Source: Streptomyces sp. DI166
GTDB taxonomy: Bacteria > Actinomycetota > Actinomycetes > Streptomycetales > Streptomycetaceae
Length of the DNA stretch: 44,210 nucleotides
Direction: 5' to 3'
Assembly (NCBI RefSeq): GCF_900091315.1
Contig: NZ_FLSP01000075.1
Span: forward strand, 1-44,210
The notes under the pieces were generated by a model that did no database searches, was not told where the DNA came from, and was given only the letters and a program-made list of their open reading frames with translations. Below are positions 17,353 to 25,200 of this stretch, piece by piece. How positions within the stretch are numbered: the stretch's first letter is position 1; every line of letters starts with the position of its first letter. The position numbers and the translations under genes were made by a program.

Positions 17353-18453
17353 ATGTCCGACGACGGCCATCAGCAGGACGGACACGAGCACGTGCCGAGC
17401 CGGCAGCGCAGGCGCTTTCCCGGCATCTCCTCGCGTGCGTACGAGCACCCCGCCGACCGCAGCGCCCTGGTGGCGCTGCGCAAGCTGAGCGGGTTCGACA
17501 CCGTCTTCAAGGCGCTGAGCGGTCTGCTGCCCGAGCGAAGCCTCAGACTGCTGTTCCTTTCCGACTCGGTGCGGGTCTCCGACCAGCAGTTCACGCACCT
17601 CAACGACATGCTGCGGGACGCCTGTTACATCCTGGACCTGGAGAAGGTCCCGCCGATGTACGTCAACCAGGACCCGCAGCCCAACGCGATGTGCATCGGC
17701 CTGGACGAGCCGATCATCGTGGTGACCACCGGCCTGGTCGAACTGCTCGACGAGGAGGAGATGCGGGCCGTCATCGGCCACGAGGTCGGCCACGCCCTGT
17801 CCGGGCACTCCGTGTACCGCACCATCCTGCTGTTCCTGACCAACCTCGCCATCCGGGTCGCCTGGATCCCGCTCGGCAATGTCGCGATCATGGCGATCGT
17901 CACCGCGCTGCGCGAGTGGTTCCGCAAGTCGGAGCTGTCCGCCGACCGTGCCGGGCTGCTGGTCGGCCAGGACCTCCAGGCGTCGATGCGCGGCCTGATG
18001 AAGATCGCGGGCGGCAACCACCTGCACGAGATGAACGTGGACGCGTTCCTGAAGCAGGCCGAGGAGTACGAGGCGGGCGGCGACCTGCGCGACTCCGTGC
18101 TGAAGATCCTCAACGTGCTGCCCCGCTCGCACCCCTTCACCACGGTCCGCGCGGCCGAGCTGAAGAAGTGGGCGGAGTCCCGCGACTACCAGCGGATCAT
18201 GGACGGCCACTACCCGCGCCGCTCCGAGGACAAGGACACCTCGGTGACCGACTCCTTCCGCGAGTCGGCGTCCCACTACGCCTCGCACGTGAAGTCGTCC
18301 AAGGACCCGCTGATGAAGCTGGTCACCGACATCGCGGGCGGCGCGGGCGACCTGGGCGGCCGGGTCCGGCGCGGCTTCGGCGGCTTCACCTCCTCGACGC
18401 CGCGCGACGGCGGCGACGAGCCGCCCGCGGACACCCCGCGCGACGGGAGCTGA
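17353..18453 (+). CDS. M48 family (HtpX-like) zinc metalloprotease
   Basis: The protein has 366 residues from the ATG at 17353, which has GGGGGA six bases upstream; an ATG four codons earlier is possible. The zinc site is HEVGHALSGH at about residues 144-153, and the third ligand lies in ELSADRAG near 195. Around it are GLVELLDEEEMRAVIGHE and two hydrophobic segments (about 155-190), as in membrane-associated M48 peptidases. A Pro/Asp-rich tail (TPRDGGDEPPADTPRDGS) ends the protein. It probably cuts damaged membrane or cell-envelope proteins. It converges with the next gene, whose stop is only three bases away (18454-18456 between them), with no room for a terminator. The unusual large N-terminal region before the protease core is shared by actinobacterial relatives as far as I recall. 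Confidence 0.9.
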   Translation: MSDDGHQQDGHEHVPSRQRRRFPGISSRAYEHPADRSALVALRKLSGFDTVFKALSGLLPERSLRLLFLSDSVRVSDQQFTHLNDMLRDACYILDLEKVPPMYVNQDPQPNAMCIGLDEPIIVVTTGLVELLDEEEMRAVIGHEVGHALSGHSVYRTILLFLTNLAIRVAWIPLGNVAIMAIVTALREWFRKSELSADRAGLLVGQDLQASMRGLMKIAGGNHLHEMNVDAFLKQAEEYEAGGDLRDSVLKILNVLPRSHPFTTVRAAELKKWAESRDYQRIMDGHYPRRSEDKDTSVTDSFRESASHYASHVKSSKDPLMKLVTDIAGGAGDLGGRVRRGFGGFTSSTPRDGGDEPPADTPRDGS

Positions 18454-18456
18454 GCC

Positions 18457-19530
18457 TCAGACCTTCGGCAGCGCGCCGGGCGCCAGCGATCCGCACAGCG
18501 CGGTGGCGTTCCCGGTCGCGTAGGGGTCCGTACCGGCCGGGCCGCCCTCCTTGGCGGTCTGGCCGGCCAGCAGCGGGCGCAGCCGGTTCGCCGAGTCGTC
18601 GGCGCAGGACAGCGGGCCCGCCTGGACGTAGGAGACCAGCAGCTGGGCCTGGTGCAGGCGCAGGTCGTCGTGGTCGAAGCGGAAGTGCAGCTCGCGCCGG
18701 ACGGTGAACAGGGAGGCCTCCGCCTTCGCGCCGGAGCCGGCCGGGCGCAGCGCGTAGACGACGGTGTGGTCGGCGGTGACCTCCAGGGTGGTGGAGTCGG
18801 TCTCGCCGAAGGAGAGGCTGCCCTGGACCCGGATCCCGCGGTCGGCGAGCTCGACGCCGCCCGGGTCGAAGCGGGTCAGCCAGCCGGTCGGGGCGTGCCT
18901 GCCGTCGGCGACCGGGTGGTCGAAGCTCCGGTCGAACTGGTCGAGCTGGTCGGGGTCGATCAGCACCCGTACCGGCCGTACCTCCTCGCCCAGGATCACC
19001 TCGGGGTAGAGCGCGGAGCGGACGATGTAGTCCTTGGCGACGGTCAGCGCGTCCACGACCTGGCCGTCGGAGAAGTGCGCGGTGCGCCGGGCGGCGGGCA
19101 GCGGCACGCCCTCGGCGCCGATCCGGTACTGGGCGGCGGGGCTGCGCGCGAAGAGCGCCTCGGTGTCGGTGGAACCGGGCACCTTGCCGCTCGGGGCGAG
19201 CGGGATCACGGTCATCCGCAGCGGCTCGGCGGCCGGTGTCCCGGCGGGGGTCTGGTAGGGGTGCCGTACGCCCATGTAGATCGCGGTGCCGAAGGCGACG
19301 GCGATCAGCAGGACCAGGATCAGCGCCTGCCGGGACAGGCCGCCGCGGCGCAGGGGCGGGCGGCGGCGGACGGCGGGCGCGTGGTCGTCGATGCGTTCCT
19401 GCGCGGAGAACTCCTGGAGGCGGGCAGCACGGACGAACGACTCGTCGAAGACGACGGATCGGTATTCGTCCTCGCCACCTCCGGGTCCGCCCTCGGGTGT
19501 CCCCTCAGGTGGGTCTCCAGGCCCGCCCAT
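18457..19530 (-). CDS. Single-span membrane protein with SVVFDE motif (SCO2583-like)
   Basis: The 357-residue protein starts with a Gly/Pro/Glu-rich segment, then the motif EYRSVVFDESFVRAARLQEF (residues 22-41). A basic stretch and one membrane segment follow (ALILVLLIAVAFGTAIYMGV, about 69-88). The remaining 265 residues would be extracellular, with only two cysteines (Cys at about 312 and 349) that could form a disulfide. The extracytoplasmic part is mixed alpha/beta and I recognise no catalytic motif. By position between the M48 protease and proA it matches S. coelicolor SCO2583, reported together with SCO2584 to act with the MreB-associated spore-wall complex in placing anionic glycopolymers; I rely on memory and synteny for that. 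The cytoplasmic motif is shared with the next gene upstream. Confidence 0.75.
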   Translation of the reverse strand: MGGPGDPPEGTPEGGPGGGEDEYRSVVFDESFVRAARLQEFSAQERIDDHAPAVRRRPPLRRGGLSRQALILVLLIAVAFGTAIYMGVRHPYQTPAGTPAAEPLRMTVIPLAPSGKVPGSTDTEALFARSPAAQYRIGAEGVPLPAARRTAHFSDGQVVDALTVAKDYIVRSALYPEVILGEEVRPVRVLIDPDQLDQFDRSFDHPVADGRHAPTGWLTRFDPGGVELADRGIRVQGSLSFGETDSTTLEVTADHTVVYALRPAGSGAKAEASLFTVRRELHFRFDHDDLRLHQAQLLVSYVQAGPLSCADDSANRLRPLLAGQTAKEGGPAGTDPYATGNATALCGSLAPGALPKV

Positions 19531-19630
19531 ATCTTCAGGGTAGGTCTGACGGCGCCCACATAAACGCCCCGCTGTACGACAAGTTCTGACAGGTTCTCAC
19601 CAGTCGTGGCGGGTTGTGGCCGGGCTCTGT

Positions 19631-20215
19631 TCAGGGCGTTCGCGGTACGGCCGAGATGGGTGGCTGGGAATGGTCGGCGGAGGCGGAGGGTACCGCCGAC
19701 GCGCCGCCCTGTTCCACGCCGGTCGTGGCGCCGGGCGGCGGGGGAACCTGCTCCCGGCTGCCCGAGGAGGCGCTGCGGTAGACGGCGGCGAAGGCCAGCG
19801 CGACCATGCCGACGCCCATGACGACGGCGAGTATCCAGGCCACGGGCCGGTGCCAGCGGACCTGCTTGCCGTGGGTGCCGGGGGCACCCCAACGGCCCTC
19901 CAGGACGTCGGTGTCGTCCAGGTCGTCGAAGTCCGGATCATGGCCGAAACCGCCGGTGCCGTCCGGGCCGTACCCTTCCTGGTACCGCTCGGATCTGCCG
20001 CGCGTGCGGCGGGCCTCGGCCTCGGATGCCTCGGCTCTGGCCTGGGCCGCGGCCAGGAGGCGTTCGACGGCGGTCGGCTCGTGGACCTTGGCCGCCTGTA
20101 CGAAGGCCTCGTCGAAGACCACGGAGGCGAACTCTTCGTCCGACACCCCGCGGTCGTGGTCGTCGTCGGGCTCCCAGCCGTCAGGGAACGGCGTGCCCCC
20201 CACGTCCTCCGGCAC
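19631..20215 (-). CDS. Single-span membrane protein with SVVFDE motif (SCO2584-like)
   Basis: A 194-residue product is read from the GTG at 20215; a TTG at 20242 would add nine residues and neither has a good binding site. The motif EFASVVFDEAFVQAAKVHEP lies near residues 27-46. It is followed by an Ala/Glu/Arg-rich helix (AVERLLAAAQARAEASEAEA), an Asp/Gly-rich linker and one membrane segment (VAWILAVVMGVGMVALAFAA, about 132-151). A short Pro/Ser-rich outer tail ends it. It is a shortened paralogue of the neighbouring gene: the cytoplasmic motif and membrane anchor are kept and the large outer domain is absent. The pair probably shares a cytoplasmic partner. The order and orientation suggest one transcript, this gene first. 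Confidence 0.72.
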   Translation of the reverse strand: MPEDVGGTPFPDGWEPDDDHDRGVSDEEFASVVFDEAFVQAAKVHEPTAVERLLAAAQARAEASEAEARRTRGRSERYQEGYGPDGTGGFGHDPDFDDLDDTDVLEGRWGAPGTHGKQVRWHRPVAWILAVVMGVGMVALAFAAVYRSASSGSREQVPPPPGATTGVEQGGASAVPSASADHSQPPISAVPRTP

Positions 20216-20302
20216 GGCTCCAGAGTAGTCGCGGGGGGTCAATTTGGGCAGACGGTACGGAAATTCATCCGCCCGGTGAGACGCGTTCAGGCCGCTCGCG
20301 GG

Positions 20303-21589
20303 TCAGCTCCGGATGTGCCCGTCACCGGTGACGATGTACTTGGTGCTGGTCAGCTCCGGCAGGCCCATCGGGCCGCGGGCGTGCAGCTTCTGGGTGGAGA
20401 TGCCGATCTCCGCGCCGAAGCCGAACTGCCCGCCGTCGGTGAACCGGGTGGAGGCGTTCACGGCGACCGTGGTGGAGTCGACCAACTGGGTGAAGCGGCG
20501 GGCGGCCTGCTGCGAGGTCGTCACGATCGCCTCGGTGTGGCCGGAGGTCCACAGCCGGATGTGCTCGACGGCCCGGTCCAGGGAGTCCACGACCGCGGCG
20601 GCGATGTCGTAGGAGAGGTACTCGGTCTCCCAGTCCTCCGTGGTGGCCTCGACCACGGTCGCGCGGGAGTCCTTCGCGTACGCCATGACCCGCTCGTCGG
20701 CGTGCACGGTGACCCCGGCGTCGGCCAGGGCGTCCAGGGCGCGGGGCAGGAACTCGGCGGCGATGTCCTGGTGGACCAGCAGGGTCTCGGCGGCGTTGCA
20801 GACGCTCACCCGGTGGGCCTTGGAGTTGATCAGCACCTCGACGGCCATGTCGAGGTCGGCCTGGGCGTCGATGTAGACGTGGCAGTTGCCGGTGCCGGTC
20901 TCGATGACAGGGACCGTGGACTCGTTGACGACCGTCCGGATCAGGGAGGCGCCGCCGCGCGGGATGAGGACGTCCACCAGGCCGCGGGCGCGCATCAGCT
21001 CGCCCACGCTCTCCCGGCTCTGGCCGGGGACGAGCTGGACGGCGTCGGCGGGCAGTCCGGCGCCGCCGACGGCGTCCCGGATCACCTTCACCAGGGCGGT
21101 GTTGGACCCGTAGGCGGAGGCCGAGCCGCGCAGCAGGACGGCGTTGCCGGACTTCAGGCACAGGGCGGCGGCGTCCACGGTGACGTTCGGGCGGGCCTCG
21201 TAGATGATGCCGACGACGCCGAGCGGGACGCGGACCTGGCGCAGGTCGATGCCGTTGGGCAGGGTCGAGCCGCGGACCACCTCGCCGACCGGGTCGGGCA
21301 GCGCGACCACGTCCCGCACGTCGGAGGCGATGGCCCGCACCCGCTCCGGCGTGAGGGTCAGCCGGTCGACGATCGCCTCGCTGGTGCCGGCCTCGCGGGC
21401 GGCGGCGATGTCCTTGGCGTTGGCCTCGACGATCTCGGCGGTACGGACCTCTAGGGCGTCCGCGATGGCGAGCAGCGCGTCGTCCTTGACGGACCGCGGC
21501 AGCGGCGCGAGCTGGGCGGCGGCGGCCTTGGCGCGGTAGGCGGCCTGGGTGACCGGGGTCATCGAGTCGTACGGCGAGAGCGTGGTCAT
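20303..21589 (-). CDS. proA: Glutamate-5-semialdehyde dehydrogenase (gamma-glutamyl phosphate reductase)
   Basis: The 428-residue enzyme reduces gamma-glutamyl phosphate with NADPH, the second step from glutamate to proline. It shows the aldehyde-dehydrogenase-like fold: VGIIYEARPNVTVDAAALCL, LLRGSASAYGSN, VIETGTGNCHVYIDA and the catalytic cysteine in VSVCNAAETLLV. The start is the ATG at 21589; no ribosome binding site precedes it, so a leaderless transcript is possible. It lies near proB on the same strand with a 158-residue unknown gene between. The intergenic region upstream gives no evidence of an operon with proB, since more than 100 bases separate each pair. Confidence 0.97.
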   Translation of the reverse strand: MTTLSPYDSMTPVTQAAYRAKAAAAQLAPLPRSVKDDALLAIADALEVRTAEIVEANAKDIAAAREAGTSEAIVDRLTLTPERVRAIASDVRDVVALPDPVGEVVRGSTLPNGIDLRQVRVPLGVVGIIYEARPNVTVDAAALCLKSGNAVLLRGSASAYGSNTALVKVIRDAVGGAGLPADAVQLVPGQSRESVGELMRARGLVDVLIPRGGASLIRTVVNESTVPVIETGTGNCHVYIDAQADLDMAVEVLINSKAHRVSVCNAAETLLVHQDIAAEFLPRALDALADAGVTVHADERVMAYAKDSRATVVEATTEDWETEYLSYDIAAAVVDSLDRAVEHIRLWTSGHTEAIVTTSQQAARRFTQLVDSTTVAVNASTRFTDGGQFGFGAEIGISTQKLHARGPMGLPELTSTKYIVTGDGHIRS

Positions 21590-21701
21590 GCAGGAAGGGT
21601 AGTGCGCCGGACGGACCGGTTCACGGGACGTCCCACACCGCGAGACAAGCCGTCTGAAGGTCACCCAAAAGGGATTCTCGACGGCTGTTCCACGCGCCCC
21701 G

Positions 21702-22178
21702 TCAGTACGGGTGCACGCCCACCGGGCTGGCCGGGGGCGGGCCGTACCCCTCGGCGACGCGCTGGTGGTAGGTCACCCGGTCGATGACCTCCAGGCCGAC
21801 GATCTCCCAGGGCGGCAGCCCCGCGCTCTGCCGGTGCTCGCCCCACAGGCGCAGCGCGACGGCCGCCGCGTCGTGCAGATCGCGGGCCTCCTCCCAGTAC
21901 CGGATCTCGGCGTGGTCGCCCGCGTAGCGGCTGGTCAGCAGGAAGGGGTGGTCGTGGGCGAGCTGCTCAAGGGCGCGCCGGACCTCCTTCAGCGGGGCCT
22001 CCTCGCCGGAGACGCTGAGGGTGACGTGCCACAGCCGGGGCAGGTCCTCGGCCTGTCCGCCGCCGACCGCGTCACCGGTCGCGACACTGGTCAGGGCCCG
22101 CTCCTCGCCGGGCGCCCGGGAGGAGGTGCCGCCGATCCCACCGCCGGACGCCGCCGCCCCAGGGCGTACTCGTCTCAC
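21702..22178 (-). CDS. Conserved hypothetical protein between proA and proB (158 residues)
   Basis: The GTG at 22178 is set six bases after AAGGAGG, the clearest ribosome binding site in this part of the window. The first 50 residues are Gly/Ala/Ser-rich. The rest looks like a compact alpha/beta domain: LPRLWHVTLSVSGEEAPLKE, ALEQLAHDHPFLLTSRYAGD, AEIRYWEEARDLHDAAAVAL and WEIVGLEVIDRVTYHQR. The pattern beta-helix-beta with a paired repeat is ferredoxin-like, but I do not recognise the family. The gene sits in the same place in S. coelicolor (SCO2586 as I recall). An inverted repeat at 22221-22237 lies just upstream and may regulate it. Confidence 0.75.
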   Translation of the reverse strand: MRRVRPGAAASGGGIGGTSSRAPGEERALTSVATGDAVGGGQAEDLPRLWHVTLSVSGEEAPLKEVRRALEQLAHDHPFLLTSRYAGDHAEIRYWEEARDLHDAAAVALRLWGEHRQSAGLPPWEIVGLEVIDRVTYHQRVAEGYGPPPASPVGVHPY

Positions 22179-22220
22179 GACGGCCTCCTTCGTCCCTCGG
22201 TCGAGCTGCGCTCGGCGGAT

Positions 22221-22237
22221 TTTGTCCTTGAGACAAA
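22221..22237. promoter_or_regulatory. Inverted repeat upstream of the proA-proB intervening gene
   Basis: tttgtc-cttga-gacaaa is a perfect six-base inverted repeat in an AT-rich patch, 43 bases upstream of the GTG start. It is a candidate operator or part of the promoter. Confidence 0.4.
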
Positions 22238-22351
22238 GTTGAGCAGTCCGCAAGCGGTCGTGTGGCGCTTTTGCGGAACGTCCACCTCAGGGCGACACAA
22301 TCACCGGGGCGTTCCCCCTGTTTTCGGACGCGGAGCCCCAAGGGCCGGTTT

Positions 22352-23479
22352 TCAGGGCTCCAGGAGCACCAGATCGTCGCGGTGGACGACCTCGCGCTCG
22401 TAGGCCGGGCCCAGCTCGCGGGCCAGCTCACGGGTGGAGCGGCCGATCAGCTGGGGGATCTCCTTGGCGTCGAAGTTGACCATGCCGCGCGCGACCGCCC
22501 GCCCGGCGGTGTCCCGCAGCTCCACCGGGTCCCCGGCGCTGAACTCGCCCTCGACGGCGGCGATCCCGGCCGGCAGCAGCGACTTGCGGCGCTCCACGAC
22601 CGCCCGCACGGCCCCGTCGTCCAGGGTCAGCGAGCCCTGCGGGGTGGAGGCGTGCTGGAGCCACAGCAGCCGGTCGGCGGAGCGCTTGCCGGTGGCGTGG
22701 AAGTAGGTGCCGGTGTCCCCGCCGGACAGCGCCTCGGCCGCGTGGACGGCGCTGGTGAGCACCACCGGGATGCCCGCGGCGGCGGCGATCCGGGCGGCCT
22801 CGACCTTGGTGACCATGCCGCCGGTGCCGACCCCGGCCTTGCCCGCGCTGCCGATCTCGACGCCGGCGAGGTCCTCGGGCCCGCGGACCTGCGCTATCCG
22901 TGAGGTGCCGGGCTTGCTGGGGTCGCCGTCGTAGACGCCGTCCACGTCGGAGAGCAGCACCAGCAGGTCGGCGCGGACCAGGTGGGCGACGAGGGCGGCG
23001 AGGCGGTCGTTGTCGCCGAAGCGGATCTCGTCGGTGGCGACGGTGTCGTTCTCGTTGACGACCGGGAGGGCGCCCATCGCGAGCAGCTTGTCGAGGGTGC
23101 GGGAGGCGTTGCGGTGGTGGGCGCGGCGGCTCATGTCGTCGGAGGTGAGCAGCACCTGGCCGACGCGGACGCCGTAGCGGGCGAAGGAGGCGGTGTAGCG
23201 GGCGACGAGCAGTCCCTGGCCGACGCTGGCGGCGGCCTGCTGGCGGGCCAGGTCCTTGGGCCGGCGGCGCAGCCCGAGCGGGGCGAGACCGGCGGCGATG
23301 GCGCCGGACGAAACGAGAACAATCTCACGTTCTCCACCGCTGCGGCTCTTGGCGAGGACGTCCACGAGGGCGTCCACGCGGTCCGCGTCGAGACCTCCGG
23401 AGGCGGTGGTCAAGGACGAGGAACCCACCTTGACGACGATCCTGCGGGCCTCGCCGACGGCCTGCCTTACGCCTGTCAC
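22352..23479 (-). CDS. proB: Glutamate 5-kinase
   Basis: A 375-residue product is read from the GTG at 23479 (GGGGACGG eight bases upstream). The kinase domain (residues 1-265) has RIVVKVGSSSLTT, IVLVSSGAIAAGL, ALPVVNENDTVATDEIRFGDND and LLVLLSDVDGVYDGDP. The C-terminal 100 residues are a PUA domain (RKSLLPAGIAAVEGEFSAGD, VARGMVNFDAKEI), as in full-length ProB. It phosphorylates glutamate in the first committed step of proline synthesis and is usually inhibited by proline. In many actinobacteria obg lies immediately upstream of proB; here a 10-kb glycopolymer cluster separates them. Confidence 0.97.
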   Translation of the reverse strand: MTGVRQAVGEARRIVVKVGSSSLTTASGGLDADRVDALVDVLAKSRSGGEREIVLVSSGAIAAGLAPLGLRRRPKDLARQQAAASVGQGLLVARYTASFARYGVRVGQVLLTSDDMSRRAHHRNASRTLDKLLAMGALPVVNENDTVATDEIRFGDNDRLAALVAHLVRADLLVLLSDVDGVYDGDPSKPGTSRIAQVRGPEDLAGVEIGSAGKAGVGTGGMVTKVEAARIAAAAGIPVVLTSAVHAAEALSGGDTGTYFHATGKRSADRLLWLQHASTPQGSLTLDDGAVRAVVERRKSLLPAGIAAVEGEFSAGDPVELRDTAGRAVARGMVNFDAKEIPQLIGRSTRELARELGPAYEREVVHRDDLVLLEP

Positions 23480-23657
23480 CTGCTGTTCCGTCCCCTCACA
23501 CGTCGACTGCACCGCAATCTACGCGAAGGGGGCCGTCCACCGCGCATCGGTCCGGAAACCGGACAGCGGGGCCGTAGCCGCCCCCTCACGCTTTGCGTAC
23601 GGCAAAAAGGTTGTACTGGTTGCTTATAGAAATGAAAGAGCTCTCAAACTTAATCTG

Positions 23658-25085
23658 ATGCATGTGTCATCGAATGTTCCCCCCGCGCGGCGCATCCTCC
23701 TCAGATCGGGGAAGAGCCCCTTCGACGTCCTTTCGATCGAGGAAGCCCTCCATCGCGACGTCATAGCCACCAACTCCGGCAACCTGATCTTCAGCGACGC
23801 CACCCACAAGATCCTGCAGACGCCCGGCACCGAGGTCGTCTCCAACGGCATCAAGACGGACACCAAGGCGGCAGGCCGGATCAACGACGAGTACGACGCC
23901 TTCGTCGTCCCCCTCGCCAACGCCTTCCGGCCGTCCTTCGAGGCGTCGCTGAAGCGAATGACGCAGCTGATCAAGCAGCTGAAGATCCCGGTGGTCGTGG
24001 TGGGTGTCGGTGCCCAGACGAGCCTGACCTACGACCCGGCGCGCCTGAAGCCCATTGAGCCTTCGGTGCGTGAGTTCGTCTCCGCCGTACTCGACCGCAG
24101 TGCGTCGATCGGCGTGCGCGGCGAGTTCACCGCTCAGTACCTCAAGGACATGGGTTTCCGGGACGTCGAGGTCATCGGCTGCCCGTCGATGTTCATGTAC
24201 GGCAAGGAACTGACCGTCCGCAAGAAGGTCCCGGCGCTGACCCCCGAGTCCCGCGTGGCGATCAACGGCTCGCACAGCGCGGTGCGGTCGCAGGGCGTGG
24301 GCCGGATCATCATGGAGACCCACGCGCGCTACCCGAACCTGCGCTACATCGGCCAGAACCTCACCGACGGCAAGCAGCTGCACTGGCGCGAGGTGGCCGG
24401 TCCGAACGGCAAGATCACGGCGATGCCGACGCACCCGGACCACCCGATGTACCAGGAGGGCAAGGCGCGCGTCTACATCGACCCGGTCACCTGGATCGAC
24501 GACCTGCGCGGCTTCGACTACTCCTTCGGCTCGCGCATCCACGGCAACATCGCCGCGCTGCTGGCGGGCACGCCCGCGACGGTGCTGTGCGGCGACTCGC
24601 GCACGCTGGAGCTGTGCCGCTACTTCGACATCCCGCACCACCGGATCGACCAGCTCGGTGCCGACGCGGACGTCGACCCGGCCCGGCTGTACGAGGAGGC
24701 CGACTTCGGCCCGCTGGTCAACGGCCACCAGGAGCGCTTCGAGCGGTTCACCGGCTTCCTCGACCGCAACGGCCTGCAGAACACCTTCACGCACGGCGAC
24801 GGCGGCCAGGCGTTCGAGGAGCGCCTGCGCTCGCTGTCCTTCCCGCCCGGCATCCGCCCCTGGATCGACAACGACCCGGCCGAGCTGGCCGCCCGCTTCG
24901 GCTGGCTGCAGACCCGGATCGGGCAGCTGGCCTCGGACAACGCCAAGCTGAAGAAGCAGCTCGCCGAGGCCAAGTCGACGCGGACCGTCACCTCGGCCGT
25001 CCCGGTCCAGCGGACCTCCGTCTACCGCCGGGCCCGCCGCGTGGTCGGCACGCCCCTGCGCAAGGCGATCCGCCCCGAGCGCTAG
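23658..25085 (+). CDS. Polysaccharide pyruvyl transferase family protein (CsaB-like)
   Basis: A 475-residue product is read from the ATG at 23658; a GTG two codons later is possible. The family core runs from VVVVGVGAQTSL (about residue 115) through SIGVRGEFTAQYLKDMGFRDVEVIGCPSMF, with the late active-site signature FDYSFGSRIHGNIAALLAGTPATVLCGDSRT. Enzymes of this family place pyruvate ketals on wall polysaccharides using phosphoenolpyruvate. The last 80 residues add a coiled-coil (LQTRIGQLASDNAKLKKQLAE) and a basic tail, which could hold it at the membrane. The upstream 60 bases are strikingly AT-rich for this genome. It heads a plus-strand pair with the polymerase-like gene at 25201, separated by a strong hairpin. 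Pyruvylated teichoic-type polymers are known in actinobacteria. Confidence 0.82.
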   Translation: MHVSSNVPPARRILLRSGKSPFDVLSIEEALHRDVIATNSGNLIFSDATHKILQTPGTEVVSNGIKTDTKAAGRINDEYDAFVVPLANAFRPSFEASLKRMTQLIKQLKIPVVVVGVGAQTSLTYDPARLKPIEPSVREFVSAVLDRSASIGVRGEFTAQYLKDMGFRDVEVIGCPSMFMYGKELTVRKKVPALTPESRVAINGSHSAVRSQGVGRIIMETHARYPNLRYIGQNLTDGKQLHWREVAGPNGKITAMPTHPDHPMYQEGKARVYIDPVTWIDDLRGFDYSFGSRIHGNIAALLAGTPATVLCGDSRTLELCRYFDIPHHRIDQLGADADVDPARLYEEADFGPLVNGHQERFERFTGFLDRNGLQNTFTHGDGGQAFEERLRSLSFPPGIRPWIDNDPAELAARFGWLQTRIGQLASDNAKLKKQLAEAKSTRTVTSAVPVQRTSVYRRARRVVGTPLRKAIRPER

Positions 25086-25110
25086 GCGGTCCGCCCCACC
25101 ACTCCAAGAA

Positions 25111-25152
25111 GCCTGCCTCCGGACGTCACCCGCGTGTCGTCCGGAGGCAGGC
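25111..25152 (+). terminator. Terminator-like hairpin after the pyruvyltransferase gene
   Basis: gcctgcctccggac (25111-25124) and gtccggaggcaggc (25139-25152) form a perfect fourteen-base stem with a fourteen-base loop. It lies 25 bases after the stop and about 50 before the next start. There is no T-run, so it may attenuate rather than stop transcription. Confidence 0.65.
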
Positions 25153-25200
25153 GCGCGTTAACCCGGACGCACGTATGCGCCCGACCTTGGAGTGACCGCA

